Of a stretch of DNA of 64,000 nucleotides, positions 35,016 through 46,700 are shown in pieces. The stretch's first letter is position 1. Every line of letters begins with the position of its first letter. The position numbers and the translations under genes are program-made. This DNA is from Straminergon stramineum (taxonomy: Eukaryota; Streptophyta; Bryopsida; Hypnales; Calliergonaceae): the NCBI GenBank assembly GCA_963920665.1, contig OY987266.1:23920248-23984247 (forward strand), in the 5' to 3' direction. The notes under the pieces are model-generated. The model saw only the letters and a list, made by a program, of their open reading frames with translations. It was not told where the DNA came from and did not search any database.

Positions 35016-35243
35016 AACCCTTAAATAACACTAAGTTCATTTTTGTCACATGCATGACAAAGTATCTTCCTAAATAGGACACAAATGCAATTGTTTATCC
35101 TTGGAAAGTTTTGCAATAACAAGAGATCTTGTACTATAGTTTGACCTCTAAAGAATATTTTTGGTTGCTTTTCAAGTAGATGATGTCACACGATTCCAAA
35201 AGGAATGATTTCTACAATCACCAGTTTGTCCTTCAAGGATTAA
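35016..35243 (+). mobile_element. TTAA-flanked element, ~225-bp class, copy 2
   Basis: It begins ATAACCCTTAAATAACAC (first base of the TTAA changed) and ends TTCAAGGATTAA. The interior shares TTTGACCTCTAAAGAAT and AGTAGATGATGTCACACGAT with 3,531-3,753. Its right TTAA is also the left TTAA of the next element. Confidence 0.5.
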
Positions 35244-36457
35244 CCCTTAAACAATGTTCTAGCCAAAATTGGCCTACAGTTTGCAATGTACACTACTCTA
35301 AGTAGGAATACTTGTCAAGGCCATAGAGGTTGCATAAAGGGTGATGGACACAACAGTATGTGAAAGTTTGAACAACTCCACTGCAAGCACACCAAGTTGT
35401 CAAGAGCACAATTTATAATTTTGGCCCAAGCTTATTGTTGGATTACATGTTGTAGATGTCGTGCATCAAATTTGGAGCCATTTGGCTACATAGATTGCAA
35501 GATTATAATGTTTTAGTGTCGAAAAAGGATACTGAAATTTTCCTAGATACACATTTGGAGGTGAAATCCAGTTTCTAAATCAACTCAAATGAAAAAACTT
35601 TCATTTGTCAAGTGATTCAAAATTAGCATACAAACACATGGGTGAAAGAAGATATCATTCAATGAACTCATTGTGTTTGCAAAATGGCTTTGAAATGTCA
35701 AAAAATAGCAAGAAAAGTTGCAAAAACCACATCAAAATTTGAATCTCATTTTCTAAAATGCTTCTCACTCACTCATCACTTCTTGGATTGATATGAAATT
35801 TTTTACACACAAACTAGACTAGTATGCACAACTTTTCAAAAAAAAATTATTGGAAACAAACACTGTGTGAAGAAGAAATAGGCCTCCAAAGTTTACTATA
35901 ATCCAAAAATGTCATGAATTTGAACTTCGAATTGCTCCCAAACATTCAAAACAACTTGGATTAACATGAAATTTTTTCCATAATAACTATACTTTTAGGG
36001 AAATAGAACCCAACAAATTTTTTGAAAGAAAAATAGAATGAAGGAGAAACAAGTCCCAAAAGTTGTAGCCATCAAATGCAATTTGGTGAACTCAAATTGA
36101 ACCTATGAACTTCAATTGGTTCCCAAAAACTTAATACATTTTGGATTGACCTGAAAATTTTATCACACAAATTAGAAGAGAGAAATCAAATTTTTCAAAC
36201 AAGTTTTATTGATTTCGAACATTTGATACAAAAGTTACAACACTTTGAATTGGACTTGAAACTATATGAGGACGCTTTTGGTCCCCTTTGGTGATGATGG
36301 ATTAATGCTTCAGTTTGTGAACAGATGACTAGGGTGCGGGTAGAAGGCCATTACATTAGTCAGAGCAACTGGTGCACCCGACTATATTCTAACTAACTAG
36401 AAATATGGTGACAAAGACCATGACCGTATCCAAAAACACACATTGTTTAGGGGTGAA
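35240..36457 (+). mobile_element. TTAA-type element of 1.2 kb enclosing a tandem repeat
   Basis: Ends are TTAACCCTTAAACAATGT (35,240-35,257) and ACATTGTTTAGGGGTGAA (36,440-36,457), an 18-bp inverted repeat with two mismatches. The right TTAA has become TGAA. The interior is mostly the ~180-bp degenerate tandem repeat listed separately. No transposase frame. Confidence 0.5.
35690..36270. repeat. Three degenerate ~180-bp tandem units
   Basis: The landmark CTTGGATTGATATGAAATTT recurs with changes at ~35,782, ~35,956 and ~36,142 (spacing ~174-186). Each is preceded by an AATTGCTCCCAAA-like phrase and followed by CACACAAACTAGA-like and CAAA(A)TTTTT(C/G)AAA-like phrases. It lies inside the 1.2-kb TTAA element. 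Confidence 0.5.
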
Positions 36458-38384
36458 GTCCAAATTGAAGGCAAAATCACAACTTCTTCAAGATTGATGG
36501 AATCTCAACTTCCTCAAGATTGGCCTAGATGAGGGCCACTTCACACTACATGTCAAGTCCCAATTTTTCAAGTCTTGGTTCAAGGTAAAAGTCCGACTTC
36601 CTTGGGTTGTAGAAGGTGAATAAAAAATATTGAATGCGGGATTTGGACCTTCATAGTTTTCAAATTTTGATTGCATTTATTGTTTTTATTTTATTTTATT
36701 TCATTTTGTTGGAATCTCTCACAACTAACCATGGTTTTTGTCATTGTTGTTTATTTATTTGGGTTTGAAATTACACTATGGGTAGTATCCAATGGGCAAG
36801 AGCAAGATTTTTTTCTAAAAATAGATGCTATAATTTTTTAATTTTTTTAATTCTAACTAGAATAAATCTCTTTATTTTTAAGTGTTTGCTAAAATCATCT
36901 CCTAGAATTAATTGATTATTCAACTAAGAATGATGACCTTCACTACTATATACACAAAAGTCCTGTAGGTTTGCAATTTTTTTTTAAATTCTAAAGTTTA
37001 AAAATTGATGGATTCATTGACATTTATTGTAACTCCCACTAATAACTTTTACTTCAATTAGTTGTAAGTGAAGAGCTTTGAGGGGCATTTTTGTTGATTA
37101 ATAACTTGAAATCTATATATCTATACAATCATATATATATGACCGTGAATGAGAGCTTAAGTTAGTTATCCTAGAAAAAAATTGGACCTCCTTGTTGTCC
37201 CTTTTCAACCTAAAAGAGGGTTTAGTATTTACTTTAAAATATTGAAATTCGAATCCATATTTGGAATCAAAGACTAAAATATATATTAGAGGTTTGGAAA
37301 TACAAAATTATCCAACAAAAAATGAGTAAACAATTTTTTTATACAAGTGATTTGTAGGAACAATTGGCAAGGACAATGATGGTGTCAGTAATCTCAAGGC
37401 AAGTTAGATAGTATACATCAATAATAACAAAAATTTGCCCACTACAATCACTACTAGATATGAGCCCCCTTGCAACATTTTTTTACAAGGTTTTCTCTAA
37501 TGAACAACATTTGAGGGAATATTGAGCAATGATTGCACTAAGAATATAACTTGGAGGTAAAAAATAATTTTTAGGTATTAAAACATTGCTTCAATGTTCA
37601 TGATGTTCTATCTTTATCCTTTGTTGAAAAATTATCCCATAAACTACATTGTCTTTGGTCAAACTCCCATGAAATATGATAGGCAAATCTCGCATATGTA
37701 ATTTCATAGTACATACTTCATCTGTACAAGAATCATATATCATACACTATAAATTGTCCTTGTATAGGTGATTGCAAGAAACACTCGTTGATTTTATTAG
37801 GTTTTGTAGTACTTATGTTTATTTTCTTCTAGAGTACTTTAAAATTAGAAAAAAAAGGAAAATTGACCAACTAATACACCTTTAAGATGAAGGTATCTAC
37901 CAAAAGAAAAGCACAAATTTTTTTTCTACATTGAAGAACTAGAAAAATAAAAAAATTCAAGAAAATAGATGCTTAAATGTATTAATTAGTTAAAAATAGG
38001 AAAAATATGAAAGAAAGAAAAAACAAATTGGACATTTAAAACAACTTTATGGAGATTGTCATTCACCAAAAGAAACACCAAAATGATATTTTACATGTTT
38101 TTAAATGCAAGTTGAAAGAAGTTGACACTTGTGGACTTCCACACCACATAAAATTAACATATTTTTAGAATTCTTTTGGACAATAGATGCAAGTCTACTA
38201 GAAGACCAATTCCTCTAAATTTTAGCTCTAAATTCATTTTGGAGGGCACTATATAATTCTCTCCCCCCTAAAATTGGCACTTGTCACATAAAATTTGGGG
38301 CTATTTTTGGATAGTCAAACATTTTTGAAAACTACACAAAAATAAATCAAGGTATATAATAGTTATGAGTACCTTGAATGAATA
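36458..38384. other. No recognised gene
   Basis: About 1.9 kb of strongly AT-rich DNA with only short chance frames. No terminal repeats identified. Confidence 0.4.
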
Positions 38385-38480
38385 TCTTGAGTCATTTGGA
38401 GCAAGAATGCAAAAGTTATGGCTGAAAAACAAATGAATATGTAAAATGTGACCCCAAATAAGACATGTGTTTTTTACAAT
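38385..38480 (-). repeat. Dispersed repeat related to 50.6-50.9 kb
   Basis: Reverse-complemented, this reads TGCATTCTTGCTCCAAATGA, preceded by TTTGTTTTTCAGCCATAACT, closely matching the two-unit repeat at 50,640-50,860. No coding content. Confidence 0.45.
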
Positions 38481-38625
38481 CACTTGTATATTGTACAATA
38501 CAACATTTATTCTACTATATGTATATACAATATATAATAAATTGTATATCATGTATACACTATATACAAATAAAATGCAAAATTTTGCATTGACAATTCA
38601 ATGTTACATATTCATAAATTATACC

Positions 38626-38628
<3 letters not shown>

Positions 38629-38660
<32 letters not shown>
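38629..38660. repeat. (AT)16 microsatellite
   Basis: Uninterrupted alternating AT for 32 bases within a generally AT-rich block. Shorter AT runs are at 15,980-15,995 (in gene 1 intron 1) and 40,295-40,314. Confidence 0.95.
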
Positions 38661-38662
<2 letters not shown>

Positions 38663-39689
38663 CATTTGGTCAAAATTATTAAAATATAAATTATCTATCC
38701 TCTCCAAAACAGGTAAATATTTGGGGAACAAATGTACCTAATGAAGAGAATAAGTAAAGCAACATGGGAACTCAAGTCCAACCATTTTCATACACGCAAC
38801 AAACATTGCTAAGTATAGGTACCAAAATGTTTCTCCACTTAAGAAACATTTATAGCTAGGCTTAAAACAATGTTTGAAGGCCCTTTTGGTTAGTCTAGTA
38901 TATGTTGTGGGCAATGTAAAGTTTACCCGTTTTTCATTGTGAATATAGACTACATACATTTATATTGATTTGCCAAGGAGGTTGATCAATCTACCAAGAA
39001 TGCAAGAGGAAATGCTAGAGATCCTTAATAAAGTTCAATATTTTCCTATTGCAGTTTGCAATCCAATTCTATCAAGTAGGAGACTATTCAAGTGTTGCAT
39101 ATATGACTATAAATTTTCCTTGTAGAATGTCTCCAACTTTACACATAGTTGCAAGTAATGGAGATTTTCTTGAATGATTTGGGATCTTTGTAATGGTACT
39201 TCAATAACTCACCTACTTGATACCTTAAGGTTCTATCCAGTCTTGATTTTGAATATTCACATAAATTTTGAAGACTCTCCAAGAATAAAATTGTCTTTTT
39301 AAATTTGTGACAAGTACAATAAAATTCTATAATTTTAATTTTAATTGTGTCCATGTTCATCAACAAAAATAATCAATTTGAAGTTGTTCTACATTTTTCC
39401 TAAGCATTTGCATTATTGCACCCAAAATGTTTGACATTCACCAAATGTTGATGCCATAGGTGCTTCTAGACCTCCAAATATTGTCTTTGTATTGATTCCC
39501 ACCAAGCATGTTACAAAGTGACCCTTTAAGTCCAAGATAAGTTAGCTTTATCCTACATTTTATATGTTGATTAGTAGATTCAAATCACTTCTAGGACACA
39601 TTTGATAAGTAGGTGAGAGATAAAATGTTTGATTGCTCTTCCAGAATAGATGTATGATTTGATTCTACCAAGTTTAGCAAATGGTGGTT
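38661..39689. other. No recognised gene
   Basis: AT-rich spacer. The small minus-strand frames (38,738-38,959 and 39,139-39,366) show no domain. Confidence 0.4.
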
Positions 39690-40050
39690 GGGATAAGTTA
39701 GAAACACTACAAAGCATCTTTGTTCCCATTCATGCATAGTAGAATTCCCTTGAAATGTCCCTAGGCTTTCATTAAAGTATCCTTCAAAACATTGTCATAA
39801 AATGATCCCCTTACTTACTATTGATTTGTTGATAGTTGAAATTGTCAAGTTTGGATTTTAGATTCATCTATGTGACAATTATAGTGGGCTAGGGAGTTGC
39901 CACTAAAAAAAATTGATAGAAAATACATGCCATATCTAAAAGTCTAATTTTTAAAATAAAAATTCATGATTTTCAATTGCTAATACTACAAAAATATTTT
40001 TCCAAGCAAAAGGTATTGAATTGCTTATATTGATAGTTTTGGGTGCTTCC
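39690..40050 (-). repeat. Dispersed repeat, copy 2 (inverted)
   Basis: Reverse complement of 6,333-6,720. Shared landmarks are TTTTCAATTGCTAATACTAC, AGTTGCCACTAAAA and TTCCCTTGAAATGTCCCTAG. It is cut off at the right near 40,060. Confidence 0.5.
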
Positions 40051-40149
40051 ACCATACCATTTTTTATTTCAAAGAATGAGTTCCAAATTTCCAAATTATC
40101 ATCTACCGGATATCTTTTGTTGCTACAATTATTTTTCACTCCTCACAAT

Positions 40150-40374
40150 TTTATTATCCCATAAACAATGCCGCAAATGTTTATTATCTAATGAATGACA
40201 AAGAATTCTCCTATGTAGGACAAAAATGCAACTATTTATCCTCAAATTAGAGGTGGAAAGGGGAAATTTTCTATAATAGTTTGACTTCGATTGAATATAT
40301 ATATATATATATATGTCACACCGTTCCAAAAGGGTTGATTTCCACACTCACTAGTTCTTCCTTTAAGGGTTAAG
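40150..40374 (+). mobile_element. TTAA-flanked element, ~225-bp class, copy 3
   Basis: The left end is worn (TTATCCCATAAACAATGC) and the right end is TTCCTTTAAGGGTTAA. The interior shares AATGCAACTATTTATCCT and GTCACACCGTTCCAAAAG with copies 1 and 2. An (AT)10 run has replaced part of the middle. A MULE-like MITE starts at its right border. Confidence 0.5.
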
Positions 40375-40600
40375 GGCGAATTGACCCCCTTGCTCCTCCC
40401 CCCGGTAAATCTAGGGGTGCATGTAAGAAAAGAACCCCTATTTTGTGCTTCATTAATTTCTCTTTTGTACCTCCCCTAGCCAGTTTGGTGCCTCTGATTG
40501 CAAATATGAATTTAAAATTTGCAAATTTTATCATGCGTTACAAATAAACAATTTCAGGGTTTTCCCTCGGGGCTCAGTGAGGGGGGCATTCAACCCGGGC
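40373..40600 (+). mobile_element. MULE-like MITE, copy 1 of the 40-kb cluster
   Basis: It begins GGGCGAATTGACCCCC and ends GGGGGGCATTCAACCCGGGC. The interior has the family signature TCTAGGGGTGCATGTAA, then TTGCAAATATGAATTTAAAA, then TTTTATCATGCGTTACAAAT. Ends are more worn than in the third copy. Confidence 0.6.
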
Positions 40601-40641
40601 TAGTGAATAGAGCTCCAAATCCCCCCGCTGCACTTGGAAAA

Positions 40642-40874
40642 GGCTGGGGTGGATTGACCCCCTCACTCATCTCCCCTTAGTCAATCCAGGGATATTTGTA
40701 AATAAAGACCCCCTATTTTGTGCTTCATTAAATCATCTTCAATAGCTCACTTACCTAATTTGGCCTTTGATTGCAAATATGAATTCAAAATTTGCAAATT
40801 TGATCATGCGTGACAAACACAAAATTTCATGGGGTTCTCTTGGGCATGAGCAAGGGGGTCAATCCACCCCACCC
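40642..40874 (+). mobile_element. MULE-like MITE, copy 2
   Basis: It starts GGCTGGGGTGGATTGACCCC and ends GGGGGTCAATCCACCCCACC, terminal inverted repeats with few mismatches. A probable target duplication is TGGAAAAG before and TAGAAAAG after the element (one mismatch). No coding content. Confidence 0.65.
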
Positions 40875-41280
40875 CTAGAAAAGTTCACATCATTTTTTTG
40901 CAATTGATCCCACTTTCCTGTTGCTGTAACCAATGTTTGGGAAGTTTTTTGAGTTTTCCCCATTATTTTCCTCCAATTCCCATATTGAACTGGTTTTAAA
41001 GTATAAATTCCGGGTATTTTCTCTATCTCCCATTCAATATCAATTTTTTTATTTATTACCATCAGTTTTTAGCCAATGTTTTCAAATTGCAAACATTTTT
41101 TTTACCAATTCCACCGGCTAACTTTGAACCAGCCACCGGTTCTTCCCGGACATTGGCCGTAACTTATTAATCAGTTGAAATACTTTATCTCTGCTCGAGA
41201 TTCCCTGTTGCTGGAATACGTTAAAATAAATATCCCTGCATCAGTCAGACAACTTACCCCACCAAGCCACCCTCCTGTAG

Positions 41281-41515
41281 GCCGGGGTGGATTGACCCCC
41301 GCGCTCGTTCCCCCCAAGTCAATCCAGGGGTGCATGTAAAAAAAAAGTCCCCCTATTTAGTACTTCATTAATCTATCTCCTGAACCTCTCCTGCCTTATT
41401 TGGGACTTCTGATTGCAAATATGAATTCAAAATTTGCAAATTTTATCATGCGTGAAAAATAAAAAATTTCAGGGTTTTTACTTGGGGACAAGCGAGGGGG
41501 TCAATCCACCCCGGC
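41281..41515 (+). mobile_element. MULE-like MITE, copy 3, intact 235 bp
   Basis: The 20-bp terminal inverted repeats are perfect: GCCGGGGTGGATTGACCCCC at the left and its complement GGGGGTCAATCCACCCCGGC at the right (41,496-41,515). An 11-bp direct repeat CCCTCCTGTAG lies at 41,270-41,280 and 41,516-41,526. A 9-11-bp target duplication is typical of Mutator-like elements. The perfect ends and target duplication suggest the youngest copy of the family here. Confidence 0.75.
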
Positions 41516-41526
41516 CCCTCCTGTAG

Positions 41527-42300
41527 CGCCTTGAAAAGGTAAAAGAACTACAGGTACGTTACCTGCTGCACTCACAATGGATCATCCGTTTATAGCGAGG
41601 CCCGCCTGATCAGTTCCAGGGTTCTTTTTTTAGGCATTTAAATGCGTAAAAGCACCAACCAAAAATAAATGGGCAGCACCAAGCCCGAAGGAAAAATTTG
41701 AAGAAAAGTTGGATGCTGATGCCAAGTTGTTTCGGTTTTAGAAAACTATTTGGGTGAAGTTGCCAATTTCTAAGCGAAACCAATCTAACTGTGTGAATGA
41801 AAAAGATAGTTCTATCCAACATACAGATGAATACTAAAATATTTGGCTACATCATTTTCTTGTAAGGTAGGAGGCTTGAACTCCACTCAGGCATTTAGGA
41901 TTGTCCCTACTATTGCTTTGAAATGGACATGAAATGGCCTTTAAATCAACCTCTACAGTCATTTGAATGGATTGAGGAAAAAAAATTAAATTTATTGCTA
42001 GAGCCAAACATTGTCCTTGCTTTCCCTATTTCTCTTTATAACTTCAAGTGAACAATTTATGAAAGGCCTAGTGACATAAATAGGGACCTATGACACAATT
42101 TGTTTGAAAATTCATAAATAATTTAATAGTGCTTCAAAAGATATGAAACCACTTGTGTTACATTCTACATCTATTTCTCTTTGTCTGAAAAATTAGATAA
42201 AAATATTCCCATGAAAAGAAATGCATGAAAAAGGTGGACCAGCCCTTAGATGAACGATTTATGAGCCTTCTACCTTATGTTGATACTTGATATGTCCCCA
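41527..42300. other. No recognised gene
   Basis: Spacer between the MITE cluster and the GC-richer 5' region of gene 2. The minus-strand frame at 41,610-41,822 has no domain. Confidence 0.35.
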
Positions 42301-43749
42301 CTTTAGCACTTCTCCAAGAACCGAAAAAAACGCACCTGGCTCGACTGAGGCTCCTGCCCCGCTTCAATACTAACTCGGCACGTCGAAAATGGATCCTCTT
42401 GGACGTCCAGCTCAGTCAACAGGCACTCCACTAAGTTACGAAAGCGCAGAAGCGTCCCCAGACACATCGGACCTCTTCCGTGACTCCTGCTGCTCCAAGC
42501 CCTCCGAGCCTACCTGCGCGTGGTCGCGGAGCACGCTAGAATAGGACGTCTCCGCCGCTCCCGTATGCATCTGATCTTCTTTGCTCTTTTTCTCTGTGTC
42601 AAATGGTCTCCGCAGAACTCTTCATCGTCGCAAAGTCAGTTACGTTAGTAGCTGTGTCACTTGCGGCGTGCTGGCTGCTGTCTATGGCGGGCAACGACGT
42701 CGTGACTCGCTCCCAATTTTCTGGTTGGTGATTGATTGGGGTGGGTTGGGTCTGTCTGGCTTTCAGTTTTCTGAGTGCAGGTTTTCCCTGGACCGGTAAT
42801 CCGCCACTGGGAGAAAGGATTGGCGCTTGTGGTTGGAGATCCGTCGTCTCCGAGCCGTCTTGGGGGGATCGAACACACACCACGGCACTTGGGGAGCTTG
42901 GTTGCCAACGTGGGAATTACTGCTGATTGGTGGTGAGATGCTATGCTAGCTGCAGCCGTGAATGGAATGGAGCTGAGATGTGGAGTGAGTGCTAATTGCA
43001 AAGAGTTTCGCGCAGACATGTATAGAACAAGTAGAATGGGGGTGCCAACTTTCTAGCTCTGTCGGGCGCCAGTCATCCTGCCATTTGTACGTACTGGCCT
43101 CTTTTGAAACACTGATTTTGAAGCCGAATTAGGAGCAGGACAGGTGGATGTTAACACCTGGAGTGCAACAGAAAGTGTTAGGTCTCTCGGCACGATCCGT
43201 TCGCACTGGGGGTAAGGAGTGATGGTAGCAAGGGTGTTAGTGTAGAAGTGAATGAATGTCGGTACACTTTCGAAACTAACACTCTTGATAGCACCATTCT
43301 GAGCACCAAGAGCGAATAGAAAGACACTTGGGATCTGGAAAACCTGGTGGTGATACGTTCCTGTTCAGCTTCTGTGTTTTTTTGCAATTCATTAAGACCC
43401 GCTGAAAATGTCCTTCGATCTTGGTGTAATTGAGTTAGCTGGACATGTCGTTACTAGGGTTCCTCGGACTGTCGTGTGGCTTCTATCTTAAATTTGTGCT
43501 AAGCACCCAGGATATGGGATGATTTCAGTGTGACCAGTATGCCGAGTTTGGTGTGTCACAAGGAGAAAATGCGGTGATTCTTTCAGCCATTTATAAGGTA
43601 TGCATAGGAGGTCCATTTTCAAGGAAACGGGCCGACTTGTTCTGAGAGCTTCTTCTTCTGTGCGTCATAGGTGCGGAGAGAGCAACCGCAGTCGTTGCAA
43701 GGTAATTTCGGTGGACCCAAGTGGACCGACTTCGAGGAAGGATTTAAGG
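42301..43749 (+). promoter_or_regulatory. 5' flank and leader region of ABI3-like gene 2
   Basis: GC-richer block opening near 42,310. Many segments match the flank of gene 1: AAAGGATTGGCGCTTGTGG, CATCCTGCCATTTGTACG, GGCTGCATGTCG-like GGACATGTCGTTACTAGGG, and the stretch around GGTAATTTCGGTGGACCC just before the start codon. No ABRE was seen. An in-frame ATG at 43,600 would add 50 residues, but its equivalent in gene 1 is blocked by a TAG, so 43,750 is preferred. Overlapping minus-strand frames (42,599-43,019) are rejected. Confidence 0.5.
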
Positions 43750-46700
43750 ATGAAGAGCAAAGGAGACCTCTGGATGGACGTGAAGGCGTCTGCCAGCATT
43801 CTCCGTGGACTATCCGCTGCCTCTGTCTTGGAGATTCAAGGGAGTGGAGATTTCTTATCTCACGATGGATCCCTTCCATCCTGTTCGTCCTCCTCCTCTG
43901 AACGTAACAGCCCAGCAGACCTTATCGACGGGGCTGCCGAGGACATTGCTATATTGGAAGATGGCGAAGTTCGCACTATGCTGCAGGATGCCGAAGTACG
44001 TGCTGTGCTGAGGAAGGTTACAATTAACGAAGGCGTGTTGAATAAGGCAATCCAGAGCTTGGGCGGTGGGGAGAAAGGACTCAAGAGCCTGATGGAATAT
44101 ATTATGGTGTGGGTGAAGCAACAAAGGGACATCCAATCATCGTCTCAGCAACTACCAGTGCCACCTCCCCCTTCCAATCCAGCTTGGAATTTCTCCACTG
44201 CACATCATGTGGTTCTTCATCCCAGCTCTGATGCATTTCAGATTCTCAGCGGCATTCTGCAGCCTCCTCCAACAACGCAGGTTCTTGACCAAGAGATGAG
44301 GTATACTCAGCGCTTGAAGTCCCGAAAGCTAATGACTGGTAAGCCAGAGTTGGGTGCTGGACTTGGAGGCTTAGACACTGGGTTTTGTCCGAGCAGTTTC
44401 ATCAGTAGTCCGGAAGACTGTAAGCCTGAGGTGATGAGTTCCTATATAATGGCTCCATGCATCCCTCAGCTGAATCATGGAATAATGCAGCAGCAGCAGC
44501 AGCCAGTGACTCCTTTTACGAGTGCACGCATTGCCATGCCTTCTGTAGAGCCGACTCCTGCCATGACTACAAAAGCAGCACGAAGACACCGAATGACCCG
44601 GCAGAGGCAATCCTTTCATGCACGAGCTGCCAGTTCTGTTGCAGCAGCCCCTGTTTCTGTCGGCGGTGAATCTTTGTGGAATACGAATGCTGCCGCACCT
44701 CCAGCAGTGGCGAGTTCAGGGATTTCCGGGGTCCAGACTACTCCCCGAAGTGCTCCTGTCACTGCTGCATGGGAGGTACGGAATGACCTCCAGCCCAAAT
44801 TTTTAGACGCCGTCTCAAAACTGCTTCCATTGTAAGGAGTTGTACAGTACAGTACGTATGGTTGAGAGTCCCTCTGATTTGCAGTCCTGGAGATTTTTGG
44901 GAAATACTCTGGGGATACAGTCAAGACTGTTTCGAAGTTTTGTTGTGTTATAAGTTGTGTGTTGGGGTAAGAAGCATTGAACCTGTAGACATGTGATTGG
45001 GATCTTTACAAGTGACATCTGAATTATCCCCCAGTGCCTGAGCTTAAAATAGAAAGTCCACTTTCGAAGCCTAGTGCCGTAAGTCAAGGTCAGTTTCATC
45101 GTTGTGTGTCTAAATGGTTAACTTTGGAATTTAGGCTGTAGGAAATTTAATTTTTCATTTTCGAATTGTTCGTAAAATTTCTAATTCCAGCGTTTCAGAT
45201 TTCACAAAGAACGAAAACCTTCAAATAGAATTTTCTTTGCTTTGGGATATTGGTGCACAAATTTAAAAAGCTTTGGATATACTTCAACTTTTGGTTGATT
45301 ATTTACAAACATGACCGAGAAGTAGGGTATAGCTACTAATGGAAACCTCCAAAACTCATTTCTACTGTTCAAAACTGTTGGTTATGATTTCTTCTTACTA
45401 GTTTAAATTGTGATCTTCCTTGAAGATTCCGTTATGATGCATTCCAACTCCTTTACTTATGAAAGTGACCAATTTGGGGTCAATACGCATTTAGAGGTTA
45501 ACACCCAAGTCGCAAATGGTCACTTCCATACCAATATGTAATAGGAGAAAGATGAAATCGTTGCCTCATTTCTTTTTTAGCTGAGGAAATTCTTCTGAAG
45601 TTACTATAATCGACTCTTTGCTTCTGAAGACAAAAAAGGTTGGGTGCGAATTCAACAACTGTACCTCTTACACCCTTCGATTTACTTTGTAATGTGCGCC
45701 TGGGAGTCTTTCGACTTGTGAGGATGGTCCATATTCCTTCGTTTATCTGAAGAATACTTTTCAATTTTTCCAGGGCCGCAGCATGGAATGTTTGACGGTG
45801 CTCATTCAAAAGGAACTTCGACCGAGTGATGTCGGACATCTCGGACGTATTGTACTTCCCAAGGTTAGTTGTCTGCTTCTGATCTGGCCACTAGATTGCA
45901 GATATTGGTGCAACTGTTCCAATTGCCACAGTATTGTATAACAAGGGTTTCCGGGACTTACCTTTGTATTCACCCCTCAAAACGACTTGTGCAGAAAGAA
46001 GCAGAGGAGCGCATGCCGTCTCTTGCAACACGAGGAGCTGTCTCCATACAGATGGAAGATTTTGACTCAGGTCATACCTGGAATCTCAGATACAAGTATG
46101 GATCGGTTTGTGTTCGTTACTCATTTTCAATACTCTGTATCTCTTATGGTAAGAAGCTTCGGGCAGTGGTAGCCCGGAGCTCGTCGCTAAGTCGTTTAGT
46201 ACTTCTTCTACGTCAAATGTGCTTTTGTCCATCCCCTGATTCGTTGTGAATTGGCACCAAGTGCTTTTTCCATAGCCCGGTGTCGCTGTCTTTTGGATTG
46301 GGTTCCCTATTGCGTTGGGATGTTTTGAGGTTTGGTGATGTAGACTGAAGGGTGGACTGTTGGATAATTTCGTCGACTCCGCGGAGTTTCTTTGTGTTTA
46401 TTGAAGTATCTTGAGGTTACAACTAGAATAAGTTCTAGTTAACTCTTGAGGCGTAAGAGAATTTGTGGGGTGCGATTTTCTCTATAAATTTTCCATCCTT
46501 GAATTGTTGTTTGTGGTTGATTGTTTTTTCCTTCGAGTGTAATACCTCCGCCTATAATGGGGTCTTCACCCTGATTTACTTCGGGCACTTCATCTTAAGT
46601 ATGGATATTGAAGGTTCCTTCTCGGCGAGCATGTGCTTCAACAGCTAGATTCGTTTCTAGGAATGGGACAGGGAAATTAAAATTTAGGCAGTTCAAGTAC

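Noticed and set aside
35690..36270. Centromere satellite
   Set aside because: Only three degenerate units, framed by transposon-like ends.
1209..40374. CCCTAAA / TTTAGGG words resembling plant telomere repeats
   Set aside because: They occur as single copies at the ends of TTAA elements, never as arrays, and the following bases (GGACC, CGTCC, ACAATG) are element sequence. No interstitial telomere is supported.
42599..43019. Minus-strand frames of 94-120 codons in the gene 2 5' flank
   Set aside because: No domain and no counterpart upstream of gene 1.
43600..43749. 50-residue N-terminal extension of gene 2
   Set aside because: The homologous stretch of gene 1 is closed by an in-frame TAG and the two leaders align as untranslated DNA. 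The ATG at 43,750 aligns with the gene 1 start.
43855..44924. Long minus-strand frames opposite gene 2 exon 1 (and similar ones opposite gene 1)
   Set aside because: They are shadows of the real coding strand: no domains, and the plus strand carries the conserved protein.
45869..46249. 126-codon frame overlapping gene 2 exon 3
   Set aside because: It runs through introns 2 and 3 and reads exon 3 out of the conserved frame.
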